Assembly (NCBI RefSeq): GCF_004923315.1
Contig: NZ_CP039651.1
Location: forward strand, 1-64,000
From: Azospirillum sp. TSA2s
GTDB lineage: Bacteria > Pseudomonadota > Alphaproteobacteria > Azospirillales > Azospirillaceae
Direction: 5' to 3'
DNA: 64,000 nt
Shown here: positions 16,151 to 25,327 of the stretch, in pieces
Layout of the letters: each line of letters opens with the position of its first letter
How positions within the stretch are numbered: the first letter of the stretch is position 1
Made by a program: the position numbers and the translations under genes
Notes under the pieces: generated by a model
Seen by the model: only the letters and a program-made list of their open reading frames with translations
What the model was told of the DNA's origin: nothing
Databases searched by the model: none

Positions 16151-17275
16151 TTGTGGTTGTCGCTACTCGCTTCAAGCCGCCCAACAACCGGCTTTTTAAA
16201 GGGTTACGATCACCTTGGGAATGAGCAGAGCCGTTGGATTAACTCAACCCTATCAGTTGATGAATTTTCGAGCTGTACGACCGAGATGAAAACCGAAGCT
16301 GACATTGAGTTTATTGCCAGAGCGATCGACCCTGACGCTTGGCAGAACTATGACGAGAGCAACGGCAACACAGCCAGTGTAAATCGCCCACTCTCATCTT
16401 TGGCCGCAGCCCAGCGCGTTCTGAATGCTGTGCACGAAGCAGGTGGACGGATTGCCGGAGCGTCGCGGCTCTCTTCTGATAATGCTCCCTGTTCAGTGTC
16501 CACACCCGACGAGAGAGAGAGCGGTACCGTGCGGGAGATCGTCCGCCACCATCACCCCGAGCGCAGAGTGCTCCTAGTCGAAGATCGCCCGGCCGTATCC
16601 GATCTGATCAAAGCTCTTCTCCAGTCCCTGCCCAATATTGCGCTCGAGGTGGAGACCAACGGCAGCGATGCCATCGATGCCGCTGGTCGGAACTGCTACG
16701 ATGCTATGCTGATAAGCACCGAGCTTCAGGATATGGAGGGCCTCGATGTAATTGCGTCACTGCGGCGCCTCCCCCTTCCGTTCTGCAGCACACCGATAGT
16801 GGCGCTGATCGGGGACGCGAACCCTGCCTACCGGCTCGCAATTCTGGCTCATGGGGCGCAAGAGGTTCTTGACGGTCCCGTGCGCCTGGATGATCTCGTT
16901 AGGGTCCTGAACCGGTCCTTTCCGTCGCTCCCGGTCAACGACGAGAGGATCTGCGGGCATACGCTATCCGCAATGCTACGGGACCTAGGCCAGGAGCATG
17001 TGCCCTCGTTCGTCGCCAGGTTCGTTTCCGAGACACGAGGCAAGCTTGCCACGATGCGCTCGATCCGCGACCACGACACGATGCAAGCTGAAGCGCACAC
17101 GCTCAAAGGTACATCACGCTCCTTCGGAGCATTTCAGGTCTCGTTACAAGCCAGCCAGCTTGAACAAGCAAGCCGTACCGGAGCGCCGTGGACGACGATC
17201 AACGCTCTCCTCGATGCAGCTGAACAGTCGCTCACAGATGCTGAGGCGGCTTACGCTAACTACCAGCTTCTTTGA
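16151..17275 (+). CDS. Pseudo-receiver plus HPt phosphotransfer protein
   Basis: 374 residues from TTG 16151 (AGGA just upstream); ATG 16286 is an alternative. Residues about 138-255 have a receiver fold (VLLVEDRPAVSDLIKALL). The phospho-acceptor Asp is replaced by Ser189 in YDAMLISTELQDMEG, and the switch Thr and Lys positions are also changed. Residues about 275-370 form an HPt domain with His316 in EAHTLKGTSRSFGAF. The hybrid kinase encoded at 18416-20632 has a receiver but no HPt, so this protein could pass phosphate from it to the LuxR-type regulator. Confidence 0.82.
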   Translation: MWLSLLASSRPTTGFLKGYDHLGNEQSRWINSTLSVDEFSSCTTEMKTEADIEFIARAIDPDAWQNYDESNGNTASVNRPLSSLAAAQRVLNAVHEAGGRIAGASRLSSDNAPCSVSTPDERESGTVREIVRHHHPERRVLLVEDRPAVSDLIKALLQSLPNIALEVETNGSDAIDAAGRNCYDAMLISTELQDMEGLDVIASLRRLPLPFCSTPIVALIGDANPAYRLAILAHGAQEVLDGPVRLDDLVRVLNRSFPSLPVNDERICGHTLSAMLRDLGQEHVPSFVARFVSETRGKLATMRSIRDHDTMQAEAHTLKGTSRSFGAFQVSLQASQLEQASRTGAPWTTINALLDAAEQSLTDAEAAYANYQLL

Positions 17276-17302
17276 ATGTAAGCGGGGCGTGATTGCACCC
17301 GA

Positions 17303-17404
17303 TCAGGCGTTGATGGCGGCCTTCCAATTCCAGGGGAGCTGATCGGCGGGGCGTGCGGCGGGGTAGCCGTTCACCATGCGCTCCAGGACGTTGCGCAGGT
17401 ATAC
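17303..17404 (-). pseudogene. IS66 TnpC C-terminal remnant
   Basis: Read on the minus strand the sequence gives YLRNVLERMVNGYPAARPAD and QLPWNWKAAINA before a stop at 17303-17305. The LPWNWKA ending matches the IS66 TnpC terminus (the complete copy at 23378 ends LLPWNWKAIREQ). Nothing else of that element survives. Confidence 0.7.
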
Positions 17405-17413
17405 GAAATGCCC

Positions 17414-18364
17414 TTAGGAGAGCAAGCCTGCCCCCTGTGACTTTGCCTCTTCAACCATGGCCTGGGCTTCCTTCCAGCCTTGCCAGAGTGCCTCGTATTG
17501 GATTCCGGCGAGCTGGCGGTGCACAGGATCGTCTGTTTTCGCGATCACCGGCCAAGGCTCCATGTTCCGCTTCCACTTAGCGCCGAACTGGAAGAAGCCA
17601 AATCCGTAGCGCCTGAATCGCCGGCGGAAATCCTCCTCGTCTTCGCGAAACCGGTGCCGCACCAACAGATCAGCCGCGTATCCGATCAGGCCGTGAGGGC
17701 GGAGACGTAGGCCGAGATCGAGGTCCTCGCAAGCCGCCCTCCGGAAGCGCTCATCGAACCCACCAACGGCTTCAAATGCTGCGCGATTAATGACAACGGA
17801 CGCGGTCACAAAGCCATCCAGTTGCCCGTCTGGCTGAGCGGGTGGGCTCAGAGTCGATTGGGCGGTGTAGTAGGAGGCGAACAGCCCAGTCGGATCCGAA
17901 GCGATCGGGCCGGTCCACGCCACCACCGGGCAGATATGGCCATGGTCCGTAAGGGCCTCCAGATAATCCGTATCCGGCCGCACACCAGCATCGAGGAACC
18001 AGAGCCATTGCGTAGACGCCAATTGGGCTCCACGGTTACGTGCTGCGGCTGGTCCACGGTTTACAGCCTGAACGCACGCTTCAACCACCAGACCGCCCTC
18101 GCACGCTTTGCGGACTTCAGCACTCGTGGCCGCCCCTGCGTCGCGCGACCCATCATCGACGACGATCACCCTGGCCGGACGCACACCAGCATGGAGTTCA
18201 TTCAACGCATATAGCGTCTCGCTCAAACCGTCCGGATCGTCCTTCACGGGAATGATGACGGTGATCTCGAGGGCGGAGTACAGATGCTGCTCAATCGAAT
18301 AGCTGGGAGGCAATGTCAGTGGAAGCTGCCAACGTGGGGCTTCCGCAGGCAATTTATAGTCCAT
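17414..18364 (-). CDS. Family 2 glycosyltransferase
   Basis: 316 residues with a GT-A fold. ITVIIPVKDDPDGLSETLYA starts the nucleotide-binding part, VIVVDDGSRD gives the first aspartates, WLWFLDAGVRPDTDYL holds the DxD-like metal site, and ACEDLDLGLRLR the catalytic ED region. No membrane helix is present. It likely transfers a sugar to an exopolysaccharide or similar glycan. It lies between phosphorelay genes, so regulation of surface polysaccharide by that pathway is possible. Confidence 0.83.
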   Translation of the reverse strand: MDYKLPAEAPRWQLPLTLPPSYSIEQHLYSALEITVIIPVKDDPDGLSETLYALNELHAGVRPARVIVVDDGSRDAGAATSAEVRKACEGGLVVEACVQAVNRGPAAARNRGAQLASTQWLWFLDAGVRPDTDYLEALTDHGHICPVVAWTGPIASDPTGLFASYYTAQSTLSPPAQPDGQLDGFVTASVVINRAAFEAVGGFDERFRRAACEDLDLGLRLRPHGLIGYAADLLVRHRFREDEEDFRRRFRRYGFGFFQFGAKWKRNMEPWPVIAKTDDPVHRQLAGIQYEALWQGWKEAQAMVEEAKSQGAGLLS

Positions 18365-18415
18365 TTCCTGAACGATCCGCCTATGGTTATATAGCGCCGG
18401 CTACCAGTCTTCGGT

Positions 18416-20632
18416 CTACACAGCTGATGTTCCGGCCAGCACGGACGCTATGACATGACCGACAGTTCTTTTATCTACTGGCTTAGTTATGAATCCGTTA
18501 AACCCCGAGCTCTTGCATAACTCAGCCGCGTCGTCGTGAGCGTTCGCTGTAACTGCAATGATTGGGATTCGCCCTCGTTCGTCTTGCCGTGCACGTATGG
18601 CTCGCGCGGCAGTAATACCGTCCATGATAGGCATCTGGACGTCCATCAACACCACATCAAAGGATCGCTTCTCTAGCGCCGTAACTGCTTCAGCACCATT
18701 CCCGACGACAGTTACTTCGTGCCCTTCCTTGCGAAGATAGAATGAAATAATGTCGGCTATCAAACCATTGTCTTCCGCGACCATGATAGACAAATTTGCC
18801 GACACTCGATCCGAAGCAGTCCCGCCAGTCCCTTGCCCCGCCGCCTCCGCAAGCGCCGCAGCCAAAGCAGACCGCCGTATAGGCTTCAGGAGAACAGTGC
18901 CGGTTTCGCCGATCAAACCATGGCTCCTGGCGGAAACCACGCGGACCAGCGGCCAGTCGGGCGGTATGCTGCTTTCGATCTGGGCCGCGGCAGGGTGGTC
19001 CATATCTAGAACGACCACTGCCCGGTTCGGGTTATCGTCCGTAGCGATTTGTTCGTTCGCGTTGAACACTTCGCAGCCAATCATGCGCAGTTTGTTCAAA
19101 ACCGCGTTATGTTCTTCTGACGAACGCATGAAAGACAGAATTGGAGGAAGTCCGTTGAGACGTGCGATCGTCTCCTGTTTGTCTGTTGCACACATCGGCA
19201 AGGAGAGGCTGAATGTTGCCCCACTGCCGGCAGCGCTTTTGACAGTGACCTTCCCTCCCATCTGGTCCGCCAGTCCATGGCAGATTGCGAGCCCGAGACC
19301 GGTCCCACCAAACCGTCTTGACGCGCCGGCATCAAGTTGACTAAAGGGCTTGAATAGGCGGGGAATATCCTCGTCGCGGATCCCTGGGCCCGTGTCCTCT
19401 ACGGAGACCCGCAGGTCCCTCCCACCACCGCTGCTCTCAGATGCCGAAACCGATACCTTTACGCCGCCGGCCTGGGTAAACTTCACCGCGTTGTTGACGA
19501 GATTGACGACGATCTGCCGAATACGGCCCGGATCGCCCAGTAGTTCTCGAGGCACGTCAGGCTCGACGAATGACTCAAGCCACAGTCCCTTTTCTGCAGC
19601 CGGCAGCGCGTGCAACTCAAGGGCCCCGTCAACCAGTTCCTCGATGTCATAAGCCTCGTGGACGAGTTGAACCGTTGCTCCCTCAATTCGCGAGAATTCG
19701 AGAACGTCGCTGACCACGGTGAGAAGTGCTGTCGCGGAGCTTTTGACCGCCAAGGCCCACCGGCGCTGCTCAGGGCCCGTTGAATTCCGGTGAAGCAGGT
19801 CGGCCATGCCGATTATGCCGCTCATTGGCGTCCGGATCTCATGGCTCATGGCACCGAGAAAGGCGGATTTTGCCTTACCGGCCGCCACGGCCTGATTTCG
19901 AGCGTCTTCGAGCTCAGCGACAAGAGCTGTCTTCTCATCAGCAAGCGTCTCTGCTGCCCGACGAGCTCTTTCCTCGCGTTTGATCTGGACGTAGAGCGAT
20001 GTAACCAATCCGAAGGCAGTAATTGCCAATGCAGCAATCGCCCAATTTACGTGAGTCAGCTTCTCAACGAGCAGACTCCTCGCCTCTGCCTTTGACGCGC
20101 TAGCAGTTCCATGGATTTCTGCTACGAGCGGCTTGAGTGTGTTCTCAGCCTCTTGAATCATTGACGACAGCGCTGCTCGCCGTTCGCTGCCGGATGGCGC
20201 CTCGAGCAATGGCTCCCAGCTTAACACCATTTGCTCAAGTAAATTGATCCGCTTGGTCAGAGAGGGGTTTCGCTCCAAAATGAACCAATGGTCGTTCTTG
20301 AGAACGCTGAAGCGGCTAAGCAAAATATCGTACCGGACCTCAATGTCTTTTATGTTCTCAGCTCTTCGCTCAAAGTCCCGGGCCAAAGCGGAGAAGCGGT
20401 AGAACTCCACCTCAAACTGGTGCAGAGACCATTGAGAAGATTCGATCCTCTGGTTTGTCTGCGCATCCAGTTCCTTCGATATCTGGACGTCTAAGTAGGA
20501 CCACAGGAGCACCATAAGCGTACCGGTCGCAGCGAGTGCCTGGAAGGCAATCCTGTTCGTGGATCGGCGTGGCTTGCAAGGCAGCTTGATAGCGTTCAAC
20601 AATGTCCATGGCCGCAACATGAAAATCTTCAC
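18416..20632 (-). CDS. Hybrid sensor histidine kinase
   Basis: 738 residues. Two membrane helices (about 27-48 and 196-217) flank a periplasmic helical sensor region. A coiled coil leads to the HisKA domain with His264 (FLGAMSHEIRTPMSG). The HATPase follows with N box (IRQIVVNLVNNAVKFTQ), DTGPGIRDEDIPRLF and GGTGLGLAICHGL. A degenerate receiver-like segment comes next, then a full C-terminal receiver (MVAEDNG ... VVLMDVQMPIMDG ... ITKPVDK). No HPt is attached; the protein at 16151 supplies one. Its start overlaps the preceding gene by four bases. Confidence 0.9.
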   Translation of the reverse strand: MKIFMLRPWTLLNAIKLPCKPRRSTNRIAFQALAATGTLMVLLWSYLDVQISKELDAQTNQRIESSQWSLHQFEVEFYRFSALARDFERRAENIKDIEVRYDILLSRFSVLKNDHWFILERNPSLTKRINLLEQMVLSWEPLLEAPSGSERRAALSSMIQEAENTLKPLVAEIHGTASASKAEARSLLVEKLTHVNWAIAALAITAFGLVTSLYVQIKREERARRAAETLADEKTALVAELEDARNQAVAAGKAKSAFLGAMSHEIRTPMSGIIGMADLLHRNSTGPEQRRWALAVKSSATALLTVVSDVLEFSRIEGATVQLVHEAYDIEELVDGALELHALPAAEKGLWLESFVEPDVPRELLGDPGRIRQIVVNLVNNAVKFTQAGGVKVSVSASESSGGGRDLRVSVEDTGPGIRDEDIPRLFKPFSQLDAGASRRFGGTGLGLAICHGLADQMGGKVTVKSAAGSGATFSLSLPMCATDKQETIARLNGLPPILSFMRSSEEHNAVLNKLRMIGCEVFNANEQIATDDNPNRAVVVLDMDHPAAAQIESSIPPDWPLVRVVSARSHGLIGETGTVLLKPIRRSALAAALAEAAGQGTGGTASDRVSANLSIMVAEDNGLIADIISFYLRKEGHEVTVVGNGAEAVTALEKRSFDVVLMDVQMPIMDGITAARAIRARQDERGRIPIIAVTANAHDDAAELCKSSGFNGFITKPVDKRTVGHVIASVLAGTSAV

Positions 20633-21159
20633 TCAACCTGTATGGATTTCACCTGCCATGCGCAGCGAGAAAAGAACAGCTCGCTATTCAGCGACTTATC
20701 ATCGTCGAATGGGTAGATGATGAAGATCGGCCCCTTATCACGGATTGACATCGGCTTCCCGTCACGCCGCGTCGCGAGAATTGGATCATATTTAACGTCT
20801 TCAATAGGTATAGTCGTAACGTAGTCGTTCAGTGCGGTCACACGTAGCGTCCGGCCACTGGCGCCGATCTGTCGTAGGAAAGTTGACAGCTTGACACCTG
20901 AGAACTCGACTGGGTCTTGGTTCCAGGGCGTCCGGGTAGTCAGGGTTGCCAACCCCATAGCCTCGAACTCCTCCCTACTATAGCTGCGCTCCTGACCGCC
21001 GGCGGTCGAGCCGCTAACGACTAGGATCGGTGCGCCGGCATCCTGTGATGAGCTCTCAGCTGCTTGAGCTGGGGCACTGAGTCGTTCACTGTCGAAAGCA
21101 ACAACAGCGCACCCCACCGATAGAAATACAAAGAAAGAGCGGTACACAGTCCTGATCAT
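20629..21159 (-). CDS. Exported molybdopterin-oxidoreductase-like protein
   Basis: 176 residues with a signal sequence (SFFVFLSVGCAVVAF) and a small domain. The domain carries EEFEAMGLATLTTRTPW, SGVKLSTFLRQIGASGRTLR and the C-terminal WQVKSIQVE typical of the sulfite-oxidase-like (PF00174-type) fold found as stand-alone proteins. It is too short to bind a full molybdopterin site. It is co-translated with the hybrid kinase (20629-20632), so it may act as the periplasmic partner of the sensor. Confidence 0.7.
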   Translation of the reverse strand: MIRTVYRSFFVFLSVGCAVVAFDSERLSAPAQAAESSSQDAGAPILVVSGSTAGGQERSYSREEFEAMGLATLTTRTPWNQDPVEFSGVKLSTFLRQIGASGRTLRVTALNDYVTTIPIEDVKYDPILATRRDGKPMSIRDKGPIFIIYPFDDDKSLNSELFFSRCAWQVKSIQVE

Positions 21160-21213
21160 GATACCCCTTATCCCCTAGTTTGCTAACGACGTCGAAACTG
21201 CGTCTGCTGCGTT

Positions 21214-21864
21214 TTACCTAACGGCTGCGGCGATGATCTCCAAGCGGCTTTTCGCTCCCCTCTTCTTTAGTATCGCACTTACATGCTCTTTAACCGTTAC
21301 TTCCTTAACTCCGAGCCGCTCAGCGATCGCTTTATTGCTAAGGCCCTGCACCATCAAGGAAAGCACCTCGCTCTCGCGGGCACTAAGGCTTGCGCCCTTC
21401 TGGCCACCTCTCTGAGGGCCTCGCTCACCACGGCTATCGGCGTTGCTGCTAATTCTTTGGATGGCAGGGCGAGGGGAAAACGTCATTCCAGAGACAAGTA
21501 GCTGCATAGCCGCCACGAGCGAGTTTCGAGCCAGAGACTTCGGAATATAACCAGCAGCGCCTCTTGATAGTGCCTCCTGAACGATATCTTCGTCCTCCTC
21601 GGCAGAGATGATCGCAACTGGTGTATCTGGCCTCATCTCTTTTATCCGGTCGATGCAAGAAAACCGGTCCTGTCCACCTGGGGCCATACCCGGCATGTTC
21701 AAATCCAATAAAATAAGATCGAACGCCTTGTCCCGATCGACTTCCTTGAAAGCATCGTCGAGAGTCGCCACTCCCACTACTTCACTTCCGGGAATTTCCT
21801 CATTGAGCAAGCGGGCCATAGACTCGTACAAAAACCAATGATCGTCGGCCAGTAGTATTCTCAT
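21214..21864 (-). CDS. LuxR/NarL-type response regulator
   Basis: 216 residues. The receiver has the acidic pair LLADDHW, phospho-acceptor in DLILLDLNMPGM, switch residue in VAIISAEED and Lys in YIPKSL. The C-terminal HTH reads LSARESEVLSLMVQGLSNKA and VKEVTVKEHVSAILKKRG. It is the likely output of the nearby phosphorelay. Its promoter region (21865-22270), shared with the divergent FlhC-like gene, carries repeated GTAGGG sequences that may be its own sites. Confidence 0.9.
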   Translation of the reverse strand: MRILLADDHWFLYESMARLLNEEIPGSEVVGVATLDDAFKEVDRDKAFDLILLDLNMPGMAPGGQDRFSCIDRIKEMRPDTPVAIISAEEDEDIVQEALSRGAAGYIPKSLARNSLVAAMQLLVSGMTFSPRPAIQRISSNADSRGERGPQRGGQKGASLSARESEVLSLMVQGLSNKAIAERLGVKEVTVKEHVSAILKKRGAKSRLEIIAAAVR

Positions 21865-21942
21865 TATTTAGTCCACCTATGGATATGCGAATACCCCCCA
21901 AAACTGGGGGCACTATATACAGGCTCCCCGTTTGGTACAACG

Positions 21943-22184
21943 CCCTACTCCTTCCGGTGGGGTAGGGATCTCTCCGGACGACTGGTCGCGTTCCGCGCTT
22001 CCCATGGGAGCCGCATTCCCCTGTTACAGAAATTACATCGAGGGTTAGCACACCCCGTCGTTTTTTTGCTTCTTTGTCAATGGCTTAGGCGCGATCTTCA
22101 CCAACTGTGACAAAGTTGAGCATTTTTCTGTTGCCGCTTCGGCTGCCTCGCAGGTAGGGTCGCCCTACCCCTTCTTTGGTAGGG
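21943..22184. promoter_or_regulatory. GTAGGG inverted-repeat cluster between divergent regulators
   Basis: The 406-base gap holds CCCTAC (21943-21948) facing GTAGGG (21962-21967), the palindrome GGTAGGGTCGCCCTACC (22153-22169) and another GGTAGGG (22178-22184). A nearby CCCCCCAAAACTGGGGG lies at about 21894. Several copies of one hexamer in a divergent promoter region suggest a regulator array. Which protein binds is unknown; the LuxR-type and FlhC-like products are the obvious candidates. Confidence 0.5.
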
Positions 22185-22270
22185 GGCTCCCCATATGGTT
22201 GGGTTGGTACGGACGCGCTCCGCCAGCCTTCCCGAGCAACTTATCCGGTACACCACAGGAGCGTCTCTGA

Positions 22271-22846
22271 ATGTCGGCCGCCTCACTGCAACGACCTGCC
22301 GCTGCGCCCTTGGATACGGATCTGGCTGCCCGCATGATTCTGCGGTGGTTTCCCTTGCCGATCATTCGGCTGCACACCGGCCTTTCCGATGAGGCTATCC
22401 GAGAACTTTATCGTCAGCATCACGATGTGCCGCCACCGGCGTCGGCGCTCCCCGATGTCGCCGATCTCTTAGGGACAACAGCCACAGCACGTCAGGCTTC
22501 TAACTTCCTGAGCCATTACGTCCGTTTGACGCAAAGCACCGCCTACCGCCGTGTCGACGTGAATGCGCTCATCGTTTCTCATGATTTGCACCTCGCATCA
22601 CGAGACCCGCATACCACTGAGCCGACTACCATCGCTGCAGCTTGGGTCCTTGCTCGGGAGCTGCGCTCCCGGGCCATTTCGTTCGTGTCTTGCGAGTGTG
22701 GGCGCGACCACGTGGTCCACAAAGAAGTGGCAGCGGCATCGTCGTGTCCTCACTGTGGTGCATCCCTGGCAAAAGGCCGCTCCTCCGTACATGACCATAC
22801 CTGGCGGGATAACACCGCCGTGGATAGGGCCGTCCGCGTCAGCTAG
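22271..22846 (+). CDS. FlhC-like transcriptional activator
   Basis: 191 residues. The N-terminal helical region reads ARMILRWFPLPIIRLHTGLS, then DEAIRELYRQHHDVPPPASALP, the FlhC pattern. The C-terminal zinc site is CECGRD ... CPHCG, four cysteines as in FlhC. FlhC normally works in a heterocomplex with FlhD to activate flagellar genes; no flhD is present here. The next gene encodes a small ribbon-helix-helix protein, which might be a partner, but this is speculation. Confidence 0.75.
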   Translation: MSAASLQRPAAAPLDTDLAARMILRWFPLPIIRLHTGLSDEAIRELYRQHHDVPPPASALPDVADLLGTTATARQASNFLSHYVRLTQSTAYRRVDVNALIVSHDLHLASRDPHTTEPTTIAAAWVLARELRSRAISFVSCECGRDHVVHKEVAAASSCPHCGASLAKGRSSVHDHTWRDNTAVDRAVRVS

Positions 22847-22900
22847 TGTGCGCCGTCGACCGGCGCTACTACGTTCCAAGAAGGATGGCGGCAGGCTGCT

Positions 22901-23158
22901 ATGAAGACGAATACGAGCGCCGTTGTATTTGCCCTCGACGGGCGGCGGATCACCGTCGAGCTTGAAGAAGAGTTCTGGGAGGCGCTACGGGATGTCGCGG
23001 CCCGGCAGAACACTGACCTGGCCACCCTTGTCGAGCAGCTCAACCGCCGCCGTGGGGCTGACAGCCTGACTACGGCGCTGCGCATGTTCGCAATCGCCTA
23101 TTACCGGTCAGCTGTCGAAGCGCAAGAAGCCGGAGCGATTCTTCTCCGCGCGAACTGA
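22901..23158 (+). CDS. Ribbon-helix-helix domain protein (RHH_4-like)
   Basis: 85 residues matching the PF13467-type RHH fold: RRITVELEEEFWEALRDVAA, then RQNTDLATLVEQLNRRRG and SLTTALRMFAIAYYRSA. Such proteins bind DNA as dimers through the N-terminal beta strand. It follows the FlhC-like gene by 54 bases and is probably co-transcribed. Confidence 0.78.
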   Translation: MKTNTSAVVFALDGRRITVELEEEFWEALRDVAARQNTDLATLVEQLNRRRGADSLTTALRMFAIAYYRSAVEAQEAGAILLRAN

Positions 23159-23182
23159 ACCCCTGCCCGAGGTCCGGACGCC

Positions 23183-23211
23183 CATCGCTTTGCTTGCGAT
23201 CCAAAGCGATG
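23183..23211 (+). terminator. Hairpin after the RHH gene
   Basis: CATCGCTTTG (23183-23192) pairs perfectly with CAAAGCGATG (23202-23211) around a nine-base loop. It lies 24 bases after the RHH stop. There is no T-run after it, so it is a weak intrinsic terminator at best, or an RNA-stabilising hairpin. Confidence 0.4.
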
Positions 23212-23377
23212 GATGAGGTTGGGGCCGCTCCGGTGACGTCGCTCATGCTAAAGGGCACCTGCTGTCGCTGGGCAGAGTGATCCAAGTGCTTGGCGCAAGC
23301 CTCTGCCGCATGCTGCCGCGCGCGGATAAGTACACCCGCGCGATCCCCAGTCCGTACGCATCCGGTGAGTGCCGCGG

Positions 23378-25021
23378 TCAGGCAGCTTTCGTCTGCTCGC
23401 GGATTGCTTTCCAGTTCCAGGGCAGTAGTTCATGCAGGCGGGTTTGGGGGATGTCGTTGATGCGGGCCAGTACGTCGGCGAGCCACGCCTGGGGATCGAC
23501 GTCGTTGAGCTTCGCCGTGATGATCAGGCCGTACATGATCGCCGCTCGCTGCCCGCCGCGATCGGAGCCGCAGAACAGCCACGCTTTCCTCCCGAGGGCG
23601 ATCCCGCGCAGGCCGCGTTCGGCGGCGTTGTTCGTGAGACACAGCCGGCCATCGCCGAGGAAGCGGGTGAAGCCGTCCCAGCGTGTCAGCATGTAGTCCA
23701 TCGCCTTGGCCACGGGGGCATGGCGGGAGAGCCGGGCGCGCTCCGTCCGCATCCAAGCTTCCAGCGCGGCTACCAGGGCGACGCCACGCTCCTGGCGTGC
23801 CGCCAGCCGCTCGGCCGTCGGCTTGCCGTTCAGGGCGCGCTCGAGTTCGAAGATTGCGTCGATGCGCCTTACGGCCTCCAGCGCCAGTGGTGAGATCGGC
23901 GGAGCATCCTTGCCGCGCTTGGTGTTCGCGGCGATGTCGGCCAACTTGAAGAAGCCGCGCCGTGCATGCGCCCAACATAGCGCGGCATGGATCGGCCCCG
24001 GCTGGCGGTCGGGTTCGTACAGCCGGTTGTAGCCGGCGAACGCATCGGCTTGCAGCCAGCCGGAGAAGCCGGCCAGATGCCGTTCGGGGTGTTCGCCCCT
24101 GCGGTCGCGCGAATAGTGGAACAGCGCCGCCGGTGGGGCTTGGCCGGCGAACGGCCGGTCGTCGCGCACATACACCCACAGCCGCCCGGTGTCGGTCTTG
24201 CCCTTGGCCAACACGGGCACCGGCGTGTCATCGCTATGCAGCCGCCCGGCCGCCATCACATGCGCCGCGATCAGGTCGTGCAGCGGCTTCAGCACCGCCG
24301 CGGCGGTGCCCACCTGGTCGGCCAGGGTGGACAGGCTGAGCGGCACGCCCTCCCGCGCGAAGCGCTCGGCCTGCCGGTTCAGCGGCTGATGCTGGCCGAA
24401 CTTCTCGAACAGAAGGGTCGCCAGCAGGTTGGGACCGGCCCAGCCCCGCGGAGTGGCATGGAACGGCGCCGGCGGCTGGCTGATCGTCTCGCAGGCCCGG
24501 CAGGAGAACCGCTCGCGCACCGTCTGGATCACTTTCCATTGGCGCGGGATCACCTCCAGCGTCTCGGTGATCGTCTCGCCCAGCTTGCACAGCTTGTCCG
24601 AGCCGCAGCACGGGCAGCTCGCCGGGGCCGGCACAACGACGCGCTCGCGCGGCAGGTGGTCGGGAAAGGGCTGGCGCGAGGGCCGCTTGCGGGTGAAGGC
24701 CGCCACCGCGGTGGTCTTGGCCGCGGCCTGCTCGGCCGCCAACTCGTCCTCGCTGGCCGTCGCTTCCAGCTCTTCGAGCTGGAACTCCAGCTGGTCCAGC
24801 AGGCGCGCCTTGCGCTCGGAGCGCGTGCCGTAGAGCTCGCGCCGGAGCTTCTCGATTTCCAGCTTCAGGCTGGCGATCAGCGCCTCGGTGTTCGAAGCCA
24901 TCGCCCTGGCCCGCGCCGCTTCGGCTTCCGCGGCGTCCGCCCGCGCTTCGGCCTGCGCCAAGGCGGCGCGCAGGCTGGCGATGTCGTCGGTCAAGGCGGC
25001 AGGGGGCGAAGCGGCGGTCAT
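23378..25021 (-). CDS. tnpC: IS66-family transposase TnpC
   Basis: 547 residues, full length for IS66 TnpC. The N-terminal coiled coil is rich in Ala, Glu and Arg and contains LKLEIEKLRRELYGTRSERK. A zinc finger follows (CPCCGSDKLCKLG ... CRACE). The DDE catalytic domain includes LHSDDTPVPVL, AGYNRLY, ALCWAHARRGF and, near the end, NNAAERGLRGIALGRKAWLF. The C-terminus LLPWNWKAIREQTKAA is intact. It could act in trans even though tnpB is broken. Confidence 0.92.
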   Translation of the reverse strand: MTAASPPAALTDDIASLRAALAQAEARADAAEAEAARARAMASNTEALIASLKLEIEKLRRELYGTRSERKARLLDQLEFQLEELEATASEDELAAEQAAAKTTAVAAFTRKRPSRQPFPDHLPRERVVVPAPASCPCCGSDKLCKLGETITETLEVIPRQWKVIQTVRERFSCRACETISQPPAPFHATPRGWAGPNLLATLLFEKFGQHQPLNRQAERFAREGVPLSLSTLADQVGTAAAVLKPLHDLIAAHVMAAGRLHSDDTPVPVLAKGKTDTGRLWVYVRDDRPFAGQAPPAALFHYSRDRRGEHPERHLAGFSGWLQADAFAGYNRLYEPDRQPGPIHAALCWAHARRGFFKLADIAANTKRGKDAPPISPLALEAVRRIDAIFELERALNGKPTAERLAARQERGVALVAALEAWMRTERARLSRHAPVAKAMDYMLTRWDGFTRFLGDGRLCLTNNAAERGLRGIALGRKAWLFCGSDRGGQRAAIMYGLIITAKLNDVDPQAWLADVLARINDIPQTRLHELLPWNWKAIREQTKAA

Positions 25022-25100
25022 GGCGCCAGTTTACCCGGGATCGCACCGTCGAGCCGCCGCAATCCCCCCTGAACCGGCCCGTCGATTCACCGTGTCGCAG

Positions 25101-25295
25101 TCACCCTGCGGCCTCGGGCCGCCAGGTCTTCTGCGGGTTGCGCCAGTCGATGCCTTCGAGCAGATAGCCCATCTGCCCAACCGAGATCGACACTGCGCCG
25201 TCCGCCGGCGTGGGCCAGATGAACCGGCCCCGCTCCAGCCTCTTCATGAACAGGCAACTGCCCTGGCCGTCATACCAGATGATCTTCACCAGATC
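25101..25295 (-). pseudogene. tnpB: IS66 TnpB, C-terminal part
   Basis: From GAT at 25295-25293 the frame gives DLVKIIWYDGQG, SCLFMKRLERGRFIWPTPAD and ends KTWRPEAAG, the standard C-terminal two thirds of TnpB. Upstream residues in this open frame belong to the inserted element. The missing 52 N-terminal codons are at 40696-40541, and joining the two at the shared GAT gives exactly 115 residues. Confidence 0.92.
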
Positions 25296-25327
25296 GCCAA
25301 ATCGCGTGACATAGTGCATCCCTCCTT

